A DNA stretch of 64,000 nucleotides from Helianthus annuus. Taxonomy: Eukaryota > Streptophyta > Magnoliopsida > Asterales > Asteraceae. The DNA lies in contig NC_035436.2 of the NCBI RefSeq assembly GCF_002127325.2, positions 108,337,591-108,401,590 of the forward strand, given 5' to 3'. The translations under genes were made by a program, and so were the position numbers. A model generated the notes under the pieces. The model was not told the DNA's origin. It ran no database searches and saw only the letters and a list, made by a program, of their open reading frames with translations. Shown in pieces: positions 32,586 to 44,029 of this stretch. Numbering within the stretch: position 1 is the first letter of the stretch; each line of letters begins with the position of its first letter.

Positions 32586-34251
32586 ATTTTTAGGGTTAGA
32601 TTATGAAAACATTAAATTCCAAACAAACACTCCCCCTCAAATATTGCTCATCATGTTTAGCACTCAGAATTTTGAAAATCTGCTTTTCAATATCAGTTGT
32701 CGAAAATCTTTTTGAATTTTCAAAATTTTATGCTAAAACTTACCAAAAATCTTTTTGAATTTTTGAATATAAGTAAATGCAGAAACGAAATATTTACAGA
32801 CAATATTTTTTTGAGTTCGTGCAAGAGGATCATATCAGTTTTGAGACATATCACAAACACCGTTAAGCTTGATTACATTTTAAGTTCTAAACAATTTACC
32901 TAGATTGTCAGTATGTTTGTCCTCTTAAATTTTCACACAGATTTCAACTGTTCCGAGATACGATATTAATGTTTTAAGAACTTAAACTTATCCGTGTGTC
33001 CCACTACTTGAATATACTCCCGTATCCAGATCCCAATATTCAATCTTACAGGTGATTATACCACAGCTGATATCTGTAAAAGGGTTATGTGCGAGGGCCG
33101 TGAGAGCTCAGGTCGATACTTCCGTATACGCAGAGAGATGACGGCTTCGACTTTAGGTGGGTCCCCTTTAGAGGATCTTTTGATTACAACAGCAGCGACT
33201 ATCAATTTTATTGTTTCATCAGCATGCTGAGGTCGAGCTTATATTTCAAAGCTTTTTGCGAAAAGCATTATCCGGGGACTAGGTCAGTACTTCCATACAG
33301 CAGAAGTCCCGGGATAATACCCCAGATATCACTGAGTATAAAGACCTAGTATCTCAGAATATGGGACCTTTCAAACAAGATTTCAGGGGTTACCTATATA
33401 TCCAAGCAGTTTTGTTAACCCACCGAATAAGCAAGTTTGATTTTAGTTTATATCTCGTTACAGTTTACTAAGTGTCCGAAAACCTACTTACACATCCACA
33501 GTAAGATTATTTATCACATTTTGACTATACATTTCTTTAGCATGTTGTGATAGTCTACTGATGTACTATCATTTCCTCTTTTATGCAACAAAAAAAAACC
33601 CTCATTTTTTCAGTTTTATCATGTTTTTGTCTTTTTCAAATTTTCTGATTTTTTTGGATTTTCTAAAAATTCTTACTCCCCCTAAAATTCAAATACATCT
33701 AATGAAAATTGAAAACAAACTGTACAGAACATGACAACTGATATCGAATCGCTTCAATTCTTCATCCGTTTGGCTTAAACAATCAGAACTCCCCCTCACA
33801 ACAAACTATTTTCCCATAATGATTTCAAAACACTTAAGTTTGTTTTAATCAGAATGGTTTTTCCGGAAAATAAGTTTTGTTGATTTTACCACTTGTAAAA
33901 TTTTTCAATAACAAGTTCGGGGTTGTGGTTCATCATATTGTCTTACCAATCTTGTGAATGATAGTTAAATCAAGTTCAATTTAATGACCTTGATTCAACC
34001 ACTTGTAAGATCAACCTAGTTCAAATTCTGAATCACTTATAACAATCACCAACATACAACTCAAACTTGTTTTTCAACCAATTACCATCTGTTGGTTGAA
34101 TTCTCAAGGTGCCGATTCCTACTCCACGCTTACAAATTTGGGAGTTCCGGCAAGTCCTGCTTTTCAAAAACACATTTTTCAAACATGATAAAGAATGATG
34201 TCGATTCATGCTCCGCAATTACCAACTTGGGAGCTCCGGCAAGTCAGGTTT
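32586..34251 (-). other. 3' noncoding region of Copia-1
   Basis: About 1.7 kb between gag and the Copia-2 insertion. It contains the noncoding block shared with the other Copia elements (about 32990-33430). Two copies of a GACTTGCCGGA unit lie next to the gag end, at about 34110-34165 and 34197-34250. No pol domain is visible on either strand. Confidence 0.75.
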
Positions 34252-35301
34252 TTATTCTTTGAAAAATATATCCACCCAAGCCTGACCTTCCTTGGGTGTA
34301 ACAACATCTTTTTCATCTTTTCTTTCAACAGACTTGTAAACACGTCCTTTGGAAGCATAAAAATCTTTGATACTTTTGACCTTACCGTTGACCATTTGTC
34401 CAAAGATACGTTTCACATTTCCATTGAAAGTCTTTTCAACATCAATTTTTTTCTTGTCAGAATAAAATTGATTTGAAATTTCAACTTTTCCAACTTTCTT
34501 CATAAAATTTTTAGCACACAACGGTGGAAAATTTTCATCGTTCATGGTTGGAACTGATCTTTCAACTTTTTCCTCAACACGTGGCTCCTCTGATTTTATG
34601 GAATCAGATTCATCACCAGAACTATTACCTGAACCTTTCACAACCCATTTTTGATTTGGCACATTATCTTTCCTTTTTGAAGCACTCTTTGAACATTCTC
34701 CTTTCTCAAAAGTTGAATTTTTAAAGCCAGTAAACTTCCGGGTTGACAGTTCAGTCTTCCCGACAATCTTCTCTTTCATTTTACCAGAGATTTCCTGTTT
34801 TGGCTTGAATGTCTTTGGACAATCCTTTGCCACATGACCAGCAATTTTGCATTGAAAACAAGTTCTCTTTTCAATTTTCTTCGGAACTTCATTCTTCTTT
34901 AGTTCTTCTTGCTTCTTGGCAAGGAATTCCTGATTCGTCTGCTTTCTGAATGATTGTTCTTTCTCATCCTCTGACGTTTTCCCTGAAACAAACACAGTTT
35001 TTGGTTTATAAACTATTTCATTTTTATAGTTTTTTGGTGGAACAAAACCAAGACCTTTCTTTTTGAAATTACGATTATGATTTGATTTCTTTTGGAAATT
35101 ATAACCACAATTGTAACCCATTTTCTTGTTAATTCTTTGTTGAACTCTTGAAGTGTATTGTTTAGGTTTTCCGGAAAGATTTAAATCTTTTATTTCAGAA
35201 ATATTAATTTCTGTTATTTTGAAAACCTTTTGAATCATTTCAAATCTGACACTTCTTATTGGAAAACTCTCGTCAGAATATAATTTGTCAGAACCTTTCA
35301 A
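34252..35301 (-). pseudogene. Copia-1 Gag, C-terminal part with second zinc knuckle
   Basis: It continues Gag after a one-base deletion near 35302. It reads KGSDKLYSDESFPIRSVRFEMIQKVFK, then a basic region and the knuckle CFQCKIAGHVAKDC. The end segment EGQAWVDIFFKE resembles DEAWVDTMFD at the end of Copia-2 Gag. The stop at 34252-34254 is the natural end, because Copia-3 ends identically. Confidence 0.9.
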
Positions 35302-36383
35302 ATATATGCCACTTTGACCGATTCATCATTCAAATTAGATTTCGAAAGTAAAAGTTCTTTATCATAAACCCGTTTGTCCTTTTTTACTGTTGACTTTGAC
35401 GTATCGAACTCAGACTTTGACTTGGATTTGTACTCCATATTTGACTCTTCACTGTCATCTTTGTCTAACACCTGATCGACCACACTTTTTATCAACTTTG
35501 ACTCCTGATCAGTGTCGGATGACGTATATGTGACATCGATATTTTCTGGCAAGTTATCCGACGGTCCAGACTCCCATTGCAAATTGATTGCTTTATTGAC
35601 TCTTTCAGAATTTGGATTTCGAGGCATAAATCCGTATTCGACCGGGGGCGGACATCTATTATAGACCACACTTGATTTCTTACCAGAAGATTTCACTTTT
35701 CCTTCATCTTCAGTCACAGCTTTCTCTTCTTCAGACATTTTCATTTCTTCAAACGTCTTCAAATTCTCCACTACGGGATAAATCCTGTCAACAACAAAAG
35801 AAGAACATGAGTAACTGTTTAACAACTTTTTAACTTTCTCAGTCTCTATCTTCTGTGTTGCCAGCTCCAATTCTAAATCAGCACATTTTTTGATATGAAA
35901 GTTAGCATCATCCAGCTGTCTAAGATATGCTACTTTCAAAGTATTCATCGCTATTGCTTGTTCATCACTCGAATCAGTATATTTGTTGATTTCTCTGTTC
36001 ATTGTGTCATACGATTCTTTCAACTTGTGAATATTGTGCAACAACTCATTGTTTTGTTTGATTAACGAATCACAGTTCATGCACTTTTCAGAAACTTCAA
36101 CTCGTTCTGCATCAATCTTCACTTCATATTCTGGAACTTCTTTGACACTTCTGTTTGATTGTAAAAATTCAGCTCTTCTCTTCTTCTCAGCTTTTGCTTC
36201 GGCTTTCAATCTCTCTTCCTCTTCTTCTTCTTCTTTGTTCTTCCTTCGTCTTTCTTCAGCAGCTTCCATGACTTTTCTGCACCTTTCTGCACATTTCAAG
36301 TCATAAGCATTAGCAAAGAAAGTATGAGAAGTGTTTTTGGACATCTCTTTGGCCATGAGATCTTGATCCGAACAAAAATCATC
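35302..36383 (-). pseudogene. Copia-1 Gag, middle part (coiled coil)
   Basis: It follows an in-frame TAG at 36384-36386. The segment starts DDFCSDQDLMAKEMSK and contains the charged stretch RRRKNKEEEEEEERLKAEAKAEKK, a probable coiled coil around CMNCDSLIKQNNELLHNIHKLKE, and an acidic tail with SESD-like repeats. A deletion at its end shifts the frame into the next segment. The equivalent Copia-3 segment shows W at the TAG position. Confidence 0.9.
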
Positions 36384-36386
36384 CTA

Positions 36387-36821
36387 CATAAAACCTTCAG
36401 CCAACTTTTCATCATCTTGTTCAGCCCAACACACTTTGCTGTCTTTTGGAAGATACTTTTCCCAGGTAAAATTATCATATTTTCCCTGACTAACAACACA
36501 TGCCTTTCTATCAACCACATCTCTTCCATGAGCTGTTTGTGCCTGTTGTTGTGCTGGTGGTGTGATTTGATGATAGATGGCCTTCTTGTGATATTCGTTG
36601 TTTCCGAAAGGATTCTGGGCTCCGGTAGCTTCACGGTTTTTGCACTCCCTCTTGAAATGCCCCTTCTCCCTGCAACGAAAACACGTAACTTTAGATTTAT
36701 CAAAACCCAAAGTCGAAACGTTTGCATCACGAAAATCATCACGGCCTATAATTTGTTTAAATTTTTCAACACGTCTCATCACACTCACCATACACCATTT
36801 GATATCCATCAATTCCATTTC
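36387..36821 (-). pseudogene. Copia-1 Gag, first zinc knuckle part
   Basis: It lies between the TAG at 36822-36824 and the TAG at 36384-36386, all in one frame. It reads MELMDIKWCMVSVMRRVEKF and then the CCHC knuckle CFRCREKGHFKREC at about 36639-36680, with a following PFGNNEYHKKAIYHQ segment that is also found in Copia-2 Gag as an equivalent YYKKAIYHQ. Confidence 0.9.
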
Positions 36822-37907
36822 CTAAGCATCGATTTGATCGTAATCCTCTTTCGTGAGCATTGGATTTCCGATCTTTCCTGCAACAAAGCAACTATAAGAC
36901 TCTAAAATCATCCCTAACAAAGACATTTGATTTTTTGCAATATCTTCAGTGTAGTCTTGATCATTTTCAAGGCTTAACACAATGTCACATTGAAGTTTTC
37001 TACCATTCTTTGTTACAGAAATATTAGGATCGTATGATGAAAATCTTGTGCTGTTTGATCCTTGAGATGCCTTTTTCTCAGGAGAATCTTTAACACTGTA
37101 AGCAGTTTCGATCTTTGGAGAATACTTTGTAGAATCAGTAGCACCACTCTTATAATACAAACTGATATCCTGTTCTCCATCATAGTTTTTCATTCTAGCA
37201 ATCTTCCTCTGCTCCATCTCCTGAGCTTCCAGATGCTTGATAAAATCTCCCAGTGTCATTTTCTTATAATTTGTTTTGTTTGACCGCAGCATCATCAGAA
37301 ATGTTCCCCATGTTTCATATGGTAGTGCATCTGCAAGTTTTTCAATCAATTCATCAGTATCTTTTTTAACAGCAAGTTTCGTCATATTTCTCACCAAGTT
37401 ACAATATCTATCAATTATTTGCTTGGTACTTTCATTTTTCAATCCCCTAAATAAATCAAATTCCTTTTTCATGAGAGACATCTTATTCCTAAGCATATCG
37501 TCACTTCCAGTAAACTTTGCTTCCAACTCTGTCCAAATTGAATGTGCAGTTCCATCATGTTGAAGCAGTATCAAAATATCTTCTTTTATCGCTTGCTGAA
37601 GCAGACTCACCATCAATTTCTCATCTCGATATTTCTTTGTATCTGTAGTACTCATCTCTCTAAGTGTTAACGGAGTACCATTCACAACATCGTTCTTTGT
37701 GGGCTTAACATACGGCTCTTCAGTGTGTTCCCACGCATCTAGATGATAAGCCTCGACCCAATTTCCAAAACGTTCAGACCACACGTTATAGTCATCAATA
37801 TCCATGAGTTTGGGTGGTTTCTGAGATGTTCCGGTTTCATTTTCAATCATAGCACTTTGAGTCACTGACATCGGTGTTGCAAAAGCGTTATAAAACTCAG
37901 AATCCAT
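36822..37907 (-). pseudogene. Copia-1 Gag, N-terminal UBN2-type domain
   Basis: The ATG at 37905-37907 begins MDSEFYNAFATPMSVTQ. The domain has KPPKLMDIDDYNVWSERFGNWVEAY, SIWTELEAKFTGSDDM and a KNESTKQIIDRYCNL … DELIEKLADALP segment, the usual layout of plant Copia Gag (UBN2). It ends at TAG 36822-36824 after DQIDA. It is far closer to Copia-3 than to Copia-2. Confidence 0.92.
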
Positions 37908-37929
37908 GATAAACAGAATACTTTCTCAA

Positions 37930-38222
37930 ATGCACACAACTTCAAACGGTCAGACAAATCTCAAACGACAGGATCTTATCTCAAGCGGTCAAGAAATTTT
38001 CAAACGGTCTGAAGTGATTTCAAACGACAGAATTACTTTTCAAACGACAGAATGTCTTTCAAACGGACAGATCTGGTTTCAAACGATAGGTTCTAATTTC
38101 AAACGATTGGACAGCAGTTTTCAAACGATGGGAACCAAACTTCAAACGGTCATGTAAATTTCAAACGATCACTCAAACGACTGGGTATTTTCAAACGGAC
38201 AGGCACTATTCTCGTTCAAACA
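37930..38222 (-). repeat. YCGTTTGAA array in the Copia-1 leader
   Basis: About thirteen copies of TCAAACG on the plus strand (CGTTTGA on the minus strand) lie between gag and the primer binding site, nearly all in the sense of the element. Two diverged copies read TCAAGCGG and TCAAACAG. The motif is the same one found in Copia-2. Confidence 0.92.
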
Positions 38223-38418
38223 GACACCAGTTTTCAGTCAATTTTCACCATTTTTACTTCGAATTTCAAGCTGAAACTTTCAAGGCTTTGTCAATTATCA
38301 ATTCCGAACATAGTGTGAAGTTTTGAGCTGATTTTAACCGTAAAAAGTATCGGTTTTAAGAAAGAAGGTGTAGAAAATCAGATTTTCAAGCTGAAAATGG
38401 CAAGAACTCCTCGTCCTG

Positions 38419-38431
38419 GGCTCTGATACCA
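38419..38431 (-). other. primer binding site of Copia-1, tRNA-iMet type
   Basis: The minus strand reads TGGTATCAGAGCC, two bases from the 5' LTR. Confidence 0.93.
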
Positions 38432-38433
38432 AT

Positions 38434-38868
38434 TGTAGGATCGGTTTCACGACCTGAATGAGTCGTTCGGAAGAGCTCTAATCCGTTTCAGAGGCGGAAA
38501 CTAAGAAACGAACTTGAAAACAGGTAGAAAATCACTTTAATCCTCTTTTTCATTCAATAAACAACGTCTACAATGAGAGGAAATACCGGCAGCACCTCGG
38601 TATCAAATTTCTGAATCATTACAAATGACATCGTTTGAATGATATTTATACTAGTAGCTTATCCGTTTGAAACATGCTTCAAACGGTCACTCATCACTCA
38701 AACGGAAGGCCTCCAAACGGACGACATTCAAACGGCCAACTTAACTTTCAAACGGAAGCTTGTCTTCAAACGACCAGCCTTCAATATTTTCATATTTTAT
38801 CTCTAATCTGATCTGCAACGGATCCGAGACTCGACATAAGACGAAGACGACAGATGACTGCACCAACA
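38434..38868 (-). repeat. 5' LTR of Copia-1
   Basis: 435 bp, with about nine differences from the 3' LTR. A TATA box (TATAAATAT, minus strand) is at 38642-38650. Motif copies cluster upstream of it at about 38659-38775. Confidence 0.95.
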
Positions 38869-38873
38869 GTATG
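38869..38873. other. target-site duplication of Copia-1, right copy (GTATG)
   Basis: Pairs with 21430-21434. Confidence 0.95.
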
Positions 38874-38953
38874 GTTTCCCAAAAGGCTGTGCAATCTGGC
38901 TCAATAGCTGCACTCTCATCAAAAGTATGCTATCTGCATAAAACCAAAAACCT

Positions 38954-40490
38954 CTAAGCTGATGGGGGAGGAGGAGGAGGTGGAGGAATAAAAAGCAAAC
39001 GGCGCATACGCGCTAACTCCTCCTCGAGAGCATGGACGAGATGTAACAAACAGCTAATCTGCTGCTCCATAGTAAGAAAACGAATGTCAAAATCCAGGTA
39101 AGGCCATAGTGGAGCAGGTGGAGCAGCAAACTATGATGGACCAGCACCAGGTGGAGGACGCGGGATCCTCTCTAGCTCAGTGACTCTTCGACTCAACATA
39201 TCATGTTGGAGCTGCAAGGATAAAAGCATATCATCCCTCGAGTATCCAATGTGGAAGGGATGGTATGGATCAGATATAGGCATCACGTTGGGCGGAAACC
39301 AAATCAGTGGCTTGCCCGTGGGTGCAGACGCAAAAAGGAGCAATGTGTGTAGACTGTGGCATGAAATGATAGGCTGCGGACACAAAAGGTATGTGACTAG
39401 CCTGTTGACTCGATGGTCCTTCCCCTGGACAGGGAGGAGGGATATCCTGAAGGAATGTGACTGGTAGATCTATGCAGTGAATGTCAGACTTATGTGGGTG
39501 AAATGGGGCGATACCAACAGGTGCCTGGGTAGATGCAGGTAGGGGAGTAACGGGTCTAACAAAAGGAGGGTAGTCATCATCATCCTCAATCCACCCATTG
39601 CGGGTGTGAGCATATCTGGTGTCTACATGGGTGGCAAAAGGGGCACGATCAACAAGTACAGGAATCGGATCAGGCAATACTGGTGCAGCAACAGGTACAT
39701 CAACAGGGATAGGGTCATGCACAGGTGGGAGGTCACAAGCAGGTATAGGCTCAGGTGCAATCTCAGGCTCAAGGTCAGCTGGAGCATACTCAAGATCAGC
39801 GGGTATATCAAGGAGCTGATCGTCAGGAATGACAGGTGCCTCAAAAGGTGGCTCCTCAGGTACAAACTCAATCTCATGATCTGGGTCAAAGTCGTGTGGA
39901 AATATAGGAGTGGCAGGCATCGCTGTGTCGGAATCAGTGTTAGTGGGATAATGTCGCACGGCCCGTGCGTGTAAAGTAGCAGATGATACGGACTCAAACG
40001 AGTCAGGACCTGAATGGTCAGATGAGATCTCGACAGCAGGAATCTCGACCAACGGAGCAGCAATGATATCAGCGATTGGGACCTCAACAAGTAGTACAAC
40101 AACGTCGTCATCGGCTGGAATCTCTGCAAGCCGAAGAGCAACATCATCATCAACCGGAGCCCCACCATCCTGGGCATCCTCAGGGGGACCCTCGATAAAA
40201 AGATCGATGTCGTCGTCAGACATAATATCAAGAGATAGATCCTCAAGAGGAAATGCAACGAGGGGAAAAGGAGCAGGGATCGGAACAAGAAGTAGATCCC
40301 TATCAGGAAAACCATCAGCTATAGGTATGTCATCTCCAAAATCTGGTAAAGCAAAGGGCTGAAAGTCGTCGTCGTCGTCGCTCGTGGTATAAGATGTAAA
40401 AACCTCGTCCTCTGGGATGATCTCGTCATCCGATGCTATGGTTATAGGGTCTATGGTGTCTGATACTCCACTCTCGAAGGAAGATGACAT
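38954..40490 (-). pseudogene. Gypsy-C acidic, proline-rich ORF upstream of gag
   Basis: Probable N-terminal Gag-associated ORF of about 510 codons. The ATG at 40488-40490 gives MSSSFESGVSDTIDPITI. It is very rich in D, E, P, A, I and V (DDDDDFQPFALPDFGDDIPIADG; repeats such as VPIADI and EIPAVEI). It has a conserved-looking NGWIEDDDDYPPFVRPV segment and the LPVTFLQDIPPPCPGEGPSSQ motif. A one-base frameshift near 39337 leads to SDPYHPFHIGYSRDD and a leucine-rich segment, then a TAG at 39131-39133, and a final polyproline run before the stop at 38954-38956. I recall similar proteins upstream of Gypsy gag in Asteraceae. The function is unknown. The acidic composition contrasts with basic nucleic-acid-binding Gag. 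Confidence 0.75.
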
Positions 40491-40596
40491 GGTGTCTGTG
40501 ACAAAACAATCACACATATGCACACATATCAACAATCATCAAGTAAGCATGTAAGTAATAACGACGTAAACAAGTAATCATCCTAGTCTTCTCCAA

Positions 40597-40974
40597 ACTA
40601 TCCCACCCAGCCTCTTAGACTGAACTCCCTAGTCTCTCAGACTAAACTCCCCAGTTTCTCAAACTGAACTACCCAATCTCTCAGACTCAATTTCCCCCAG
40701 TCTCTATGACTTAATTTCCCCAGTCTCTAAGACTCAATTTCCCCAGTCTCTAAGACTAAATCTCCCCAGTCTCTAAGACTCAATTTCCCCAGTCTCTAAG
40801 ACTAAATCTCCCCAGTCTCTAAGAATCAATTTCCCCAGTCTCTAAGACTAAATCTCCCCAGTCTCTAAGACTAAAATTTTCCCCAGTTTCTAAGACTGAA
40901 CCTCCCTCAGTCTCTAAGACTGAACCTCCCTCAGTCTCTAAGACTGAACCTCCCTCAGTCTCTAAGACTGAATT
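40597..40974. repeat. tandem 22-24 bp repeats in the Gypsy-C leader
   Basis: About sixteen units of CCCCAGTCTCTAAGACTNAAT type lie head to tail between the acidic ORF and the primer site. Two alternating variants (CTCAATTT and CTAAATCT) fill the middle, and a third variant (CTGAACCTCCCT) is repeated at 40896-40964. The alternation suggests a higher-order doublet expansion. Confidence 0.93.
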
Positions 40975-41150
40975 GTAAACATAACCCTGAAATGTGTTTT
41001 GTGGATTTGTTTGTAAAAAGGTTTTTTTTTGGGGGGGGGGGATCTGGACGTTTTGTGTATGCAATGAAAACATGTTTGAAAACATTTTCGTGAGAGCCCT
41101 AATGATTGTAGTCTAGACTCGAGAAGGAATCCTAGTTCGCTACAATCGAT
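40975..41150 (-). other. rest of the Gypsy-C leader
   Basis: About 175 noncoding bases with a T10/G11 homopolymer run near 41021-41041. No further signal is seen. Confidence 0.6.
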
Positions 41151-41162
41151 GCTCTGATACCA
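41151..41162 (-). other. primer binding site of Gypsy-C, tRNA-iMet type
   Basis: The minus strand reads TGGTATCAGAGC, three bases from the LTR start at 41166. Confidence 0.9.
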
Positions 41163-41165
41163 AGC

Positions 41166-42909
41166 TGTCACACCCTGACTTTTGCGGAAGCGTGGTTATT
41201 TGGTGTGACTTCTTAATACCATAGCATTCAATCATAACAACGTTATATGATAAAAACATGAGATGTTCATCCATTAATTAAGTTCAGAAAATACCACAAC
41301 ATACTTGTCTTGAAAACATTGACACCAAATTAAGTTACAAACCATAACATGTTCAACTGAGTTCATAAAGGCTCAATAAAAGACGTTAATTAAAAACCAA
41401 GTTTAGAAACGTGTATCCCGTCCAGGAATAGGTTACATCTTCTAAACTCTATGACCATGGATGACATCCTTTATTTAATACGCAGCTTGAAACACATGCA
41501 ACACTTGCCAGATCCACTAGTTCCCTGAAATACATGTAATTTAAAAACATCAACAAAAGTTGAGCGAGTTCATGTGTGTGTATATGAATAAACCTTTAAA
41601 GTATGTCTGTAAGAATGTATGTCCCTGGTACGTAGCAATAAGGAAATAGAGATCACCAATGGGTTGCAAAGCCAATGGTATGTGTGAAATGGTGCAGGAA
41701 GACTCAAATCTAGCAAACTTGTCTCTGGGAAGAAGACATAGTCACCACATGGGCCACCCTGGTCCGCATGGGTGTGGGCTCGCTACACCCAAATAGATCT
41801 ATCACTCATGTCCCTTGATCCTACAATGAGGATTAATGGCCTTAAGTGTTATACCCACCTTTCACATGATCTAGCAGTAAACCCTCCTTAAGCTAACCAT
41901 ACCATGTATAAAACGTTTGTAATAATCATAACATGTATTTCACCCCCGAAGTATAAAACTGAAAACAGTTAATAGAAAAGGGGGACATGAACTCACAATA
42001 GTGCGTATTCAGTATCGGCAACTCAAATTTCCGCAGCTAATCACGACTACCTACAGTGTACTAACGTCTATTAGACGAACGGGTCGTGCCTTGGCTTAGA
42101 GTTTAACGTTTTTGAGTTGCGCTTCTTATGTTATTCCAAGTTATAATTATTTGTTAAAATAATAATTATTTTAACTCCAAATTATATTTCGTTTTGGAAT
42201 AATTGTTAAACAGTATTTCTGTAATAATACTTCTCAAGTATTTTAACGCCGTATTTCCTTCCCAAGGATGGGGGTAATTTATACATGTATTTTTGTATTC
42301 TCGTATTTGTATTCACAAAATAATGTTTTTTTCTAAAACAATATATTTTCAAGTCACACTTTAGAAAATATATATAACTTACTTGTCAAAAATGATGTAT
42401 TCCATGAAAATATATATTTTTTTCCCAAAAATCATATATCTTCCAAATATAGACTAGGAAAATATATTTTTATCTCCCAAAAATAATATATCTCCTTTTT
42501 GTCGAAAATATGATATAACTTGGCAATATGTACAAAAAAATCATATTTTCACTTCTTTCGTTTCCAAAATATTATTTACCAAAAATATATTGTAACGGTA
42601 TTTTCCAGAATATTTCATAAGTTACGTTTTTTTGCGTTCGGTTTCACAATATCAAGTGTGTAACTTAAATAATTATTCCTTGTGATTTTTGGTATTATTT
42701 TGGTGTTGTAAATTCTTGGTATTATGTTAAGTTATATTATTTTACCCTAAAATAATATAACTATTCCACAAACTACAAATACTCACACAAGTGTCTTAAT
42801 ACAAAATATATATTCTAAATATATATTTATCCATTTTTATTTACAAAAACCCACCTCCAATACTTGTATTTTTGTTACAAAAATTATGGCAAAGTTTATA
42901 TTTGAAAAA
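41166..42909 (-). repeat. 5' LTR of Gypsy-C (truncated by Gypsy-D)
   Basis: The plus strand begins TGTCACACCCTGAC next to the primer site. About 1.74 kb are present before Gypsy-D interrupts it. The segment around 41860-42300 is clearly homologous, in inverse orientation, to 63640-64000 in the Gypsy-E LTR. The last 700 bases are very AT-rich. No partner LTR is seen in this window. Confidence 0.8.
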
Positions 42910-44029
42910 TGTCACACCCCCCCCCCCCCAAAATCCACCTGCGGAATACCACCGCTTGGGGGTGTGACTGACCAGGATCCAGCCACCAATTATACTGAGC
43001 AATAGAATAAATAACATAAGTAATACTTACCAACCACCAGGTCAGCAAATATCATAGTCAAAGTTCAAAAGTTTTAAGTTTAAGTAATAGTTCAGACAAG
43101 TAGCGGAAGCATGGACAAAATGGATTAAAACAAAGTTCTTAGTTCGAGTTGTTTAAAACCCAACACACAGGTTAGACGACTACTACACATCCGCAAGCTG
43201 CAAGCTCCTGAATCACTGGGTACCTGCAAAGCATGCAGTAGGGTATCAACATAATGTTGGCGAGTCCACGAGGTGTCAAGTTTTAGTTTTCGAAAACGTA
43301 AGTTGTTTAGATAAAACATTTATAATCACGTTGTGGGGAGCTACCCCATCTGTAAGCTCACTAAACTGTAGATACCGAAACTGTTGACAGAAAGTTGTTG
43401 TGCCCCGAGTCAATGTCTATCGTCATTGACCAAGATGCAAGGTCTACTAGTTCACGCCCGATCTCCCCCGGTCACGGTGTGAGGTTGTCAAACCTAATAG
43501 CGCTATCAACTAATAACCCGTTCGCCCCCGGCGATTAATCGGTACTGTAAGCAGGGACTTAAGGTGATAGAGTTTCGTTTAGCTTGGCTAGTTGTGATTT
43601 ATAAATAATATCCAAACGTTACTCCCCCGGAGATAGTAAATACCCATTCGGATTTCCCCCGGAAATAATAGTTCAAAAGTATTTTTCCCAAAGTTGGCAG
43701 TTTGTCCGTGTCCCTCCTTGGGACGCATGCTTTTAGTGTGTGAACTCACCTTGGGTTGCTCGGCAGATTAGGTTACTTGTCAAATACGCTGGTCACCACG
43801 TCCTAACATGGTTACCAGTATAGGTCAGGTTTGGGTACAGAGAATGTCACATATATTTTACACAGAACCTAGCACATAGCATGCATACACACAGTTACAT
43901 GTTGAGTTATTGGGCCTGCTCTACTATTGGATCAGTCAACAGTAACAACTAACACATAGTTCAGTTAAACAGGCAGCCCAAACAAATCACGTTGTGGCCC
44001 AATAACTAAAGTGAGCAGCCCAGTCGAGA

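Larger units (their letters stand above)
21435..38868 (-). mobile_element. Copia-1: gag-only Ty1/Copia element, itself carrying Copia-2
   Basis: The element has 435-bp LTRs, an iMet primer binding site at 38419-38431, a polypurine tract at 21870-21884 and the TSD GTATG. After removing Copia-2 (22189-32580) the internal region is about 6.2 kb. It holds a long gag (34252-37907) and a noncoding 3' region but no protease, integrase, reverse transcriptase or RNase H. I count nine differences between the two LTRs, about 2 percent. That is older than Copia-2 inside it, as nesting requires. The huge gag with two zinc knuckles suggests the SIRE/Maximus-like group. Confidence 0.93.
38869..42909 (-). 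mobile_element. Gypsy-C, upstream half (acidic ORF, leader repeats, primer site, 5' LTR)
   Basis: The rest of the old Gypsy element whose gag is at 19080-20967. It begins at the right TSD of Copia-1 and reaches the 5' LTR, which is broken at 42909 by the insertion of Gypsy-D. Confidence 0.8.

Noticed and set aside
39623..40315. Leucine-rich alternative frame, membrane-protein-like
   Set aside because: It is a shadow frame of the acidic ORF, where GAT/GAC-rich codons read as leucine and isoleucine in another phase.
40597..40974. CRISPR-like array of direct repeats
   Set aside because: Repeats are head to tail with no unique spacers, and the context is a plant retrotransposon leader.
40819..41085. 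Minus-strand frame with SVLETEGG repeats
   Set aside because: It is a translation of the Gypsy-C leader tandem repeat. Unit length varies between 22 and 24 bp, so the frame is not kept across the array.
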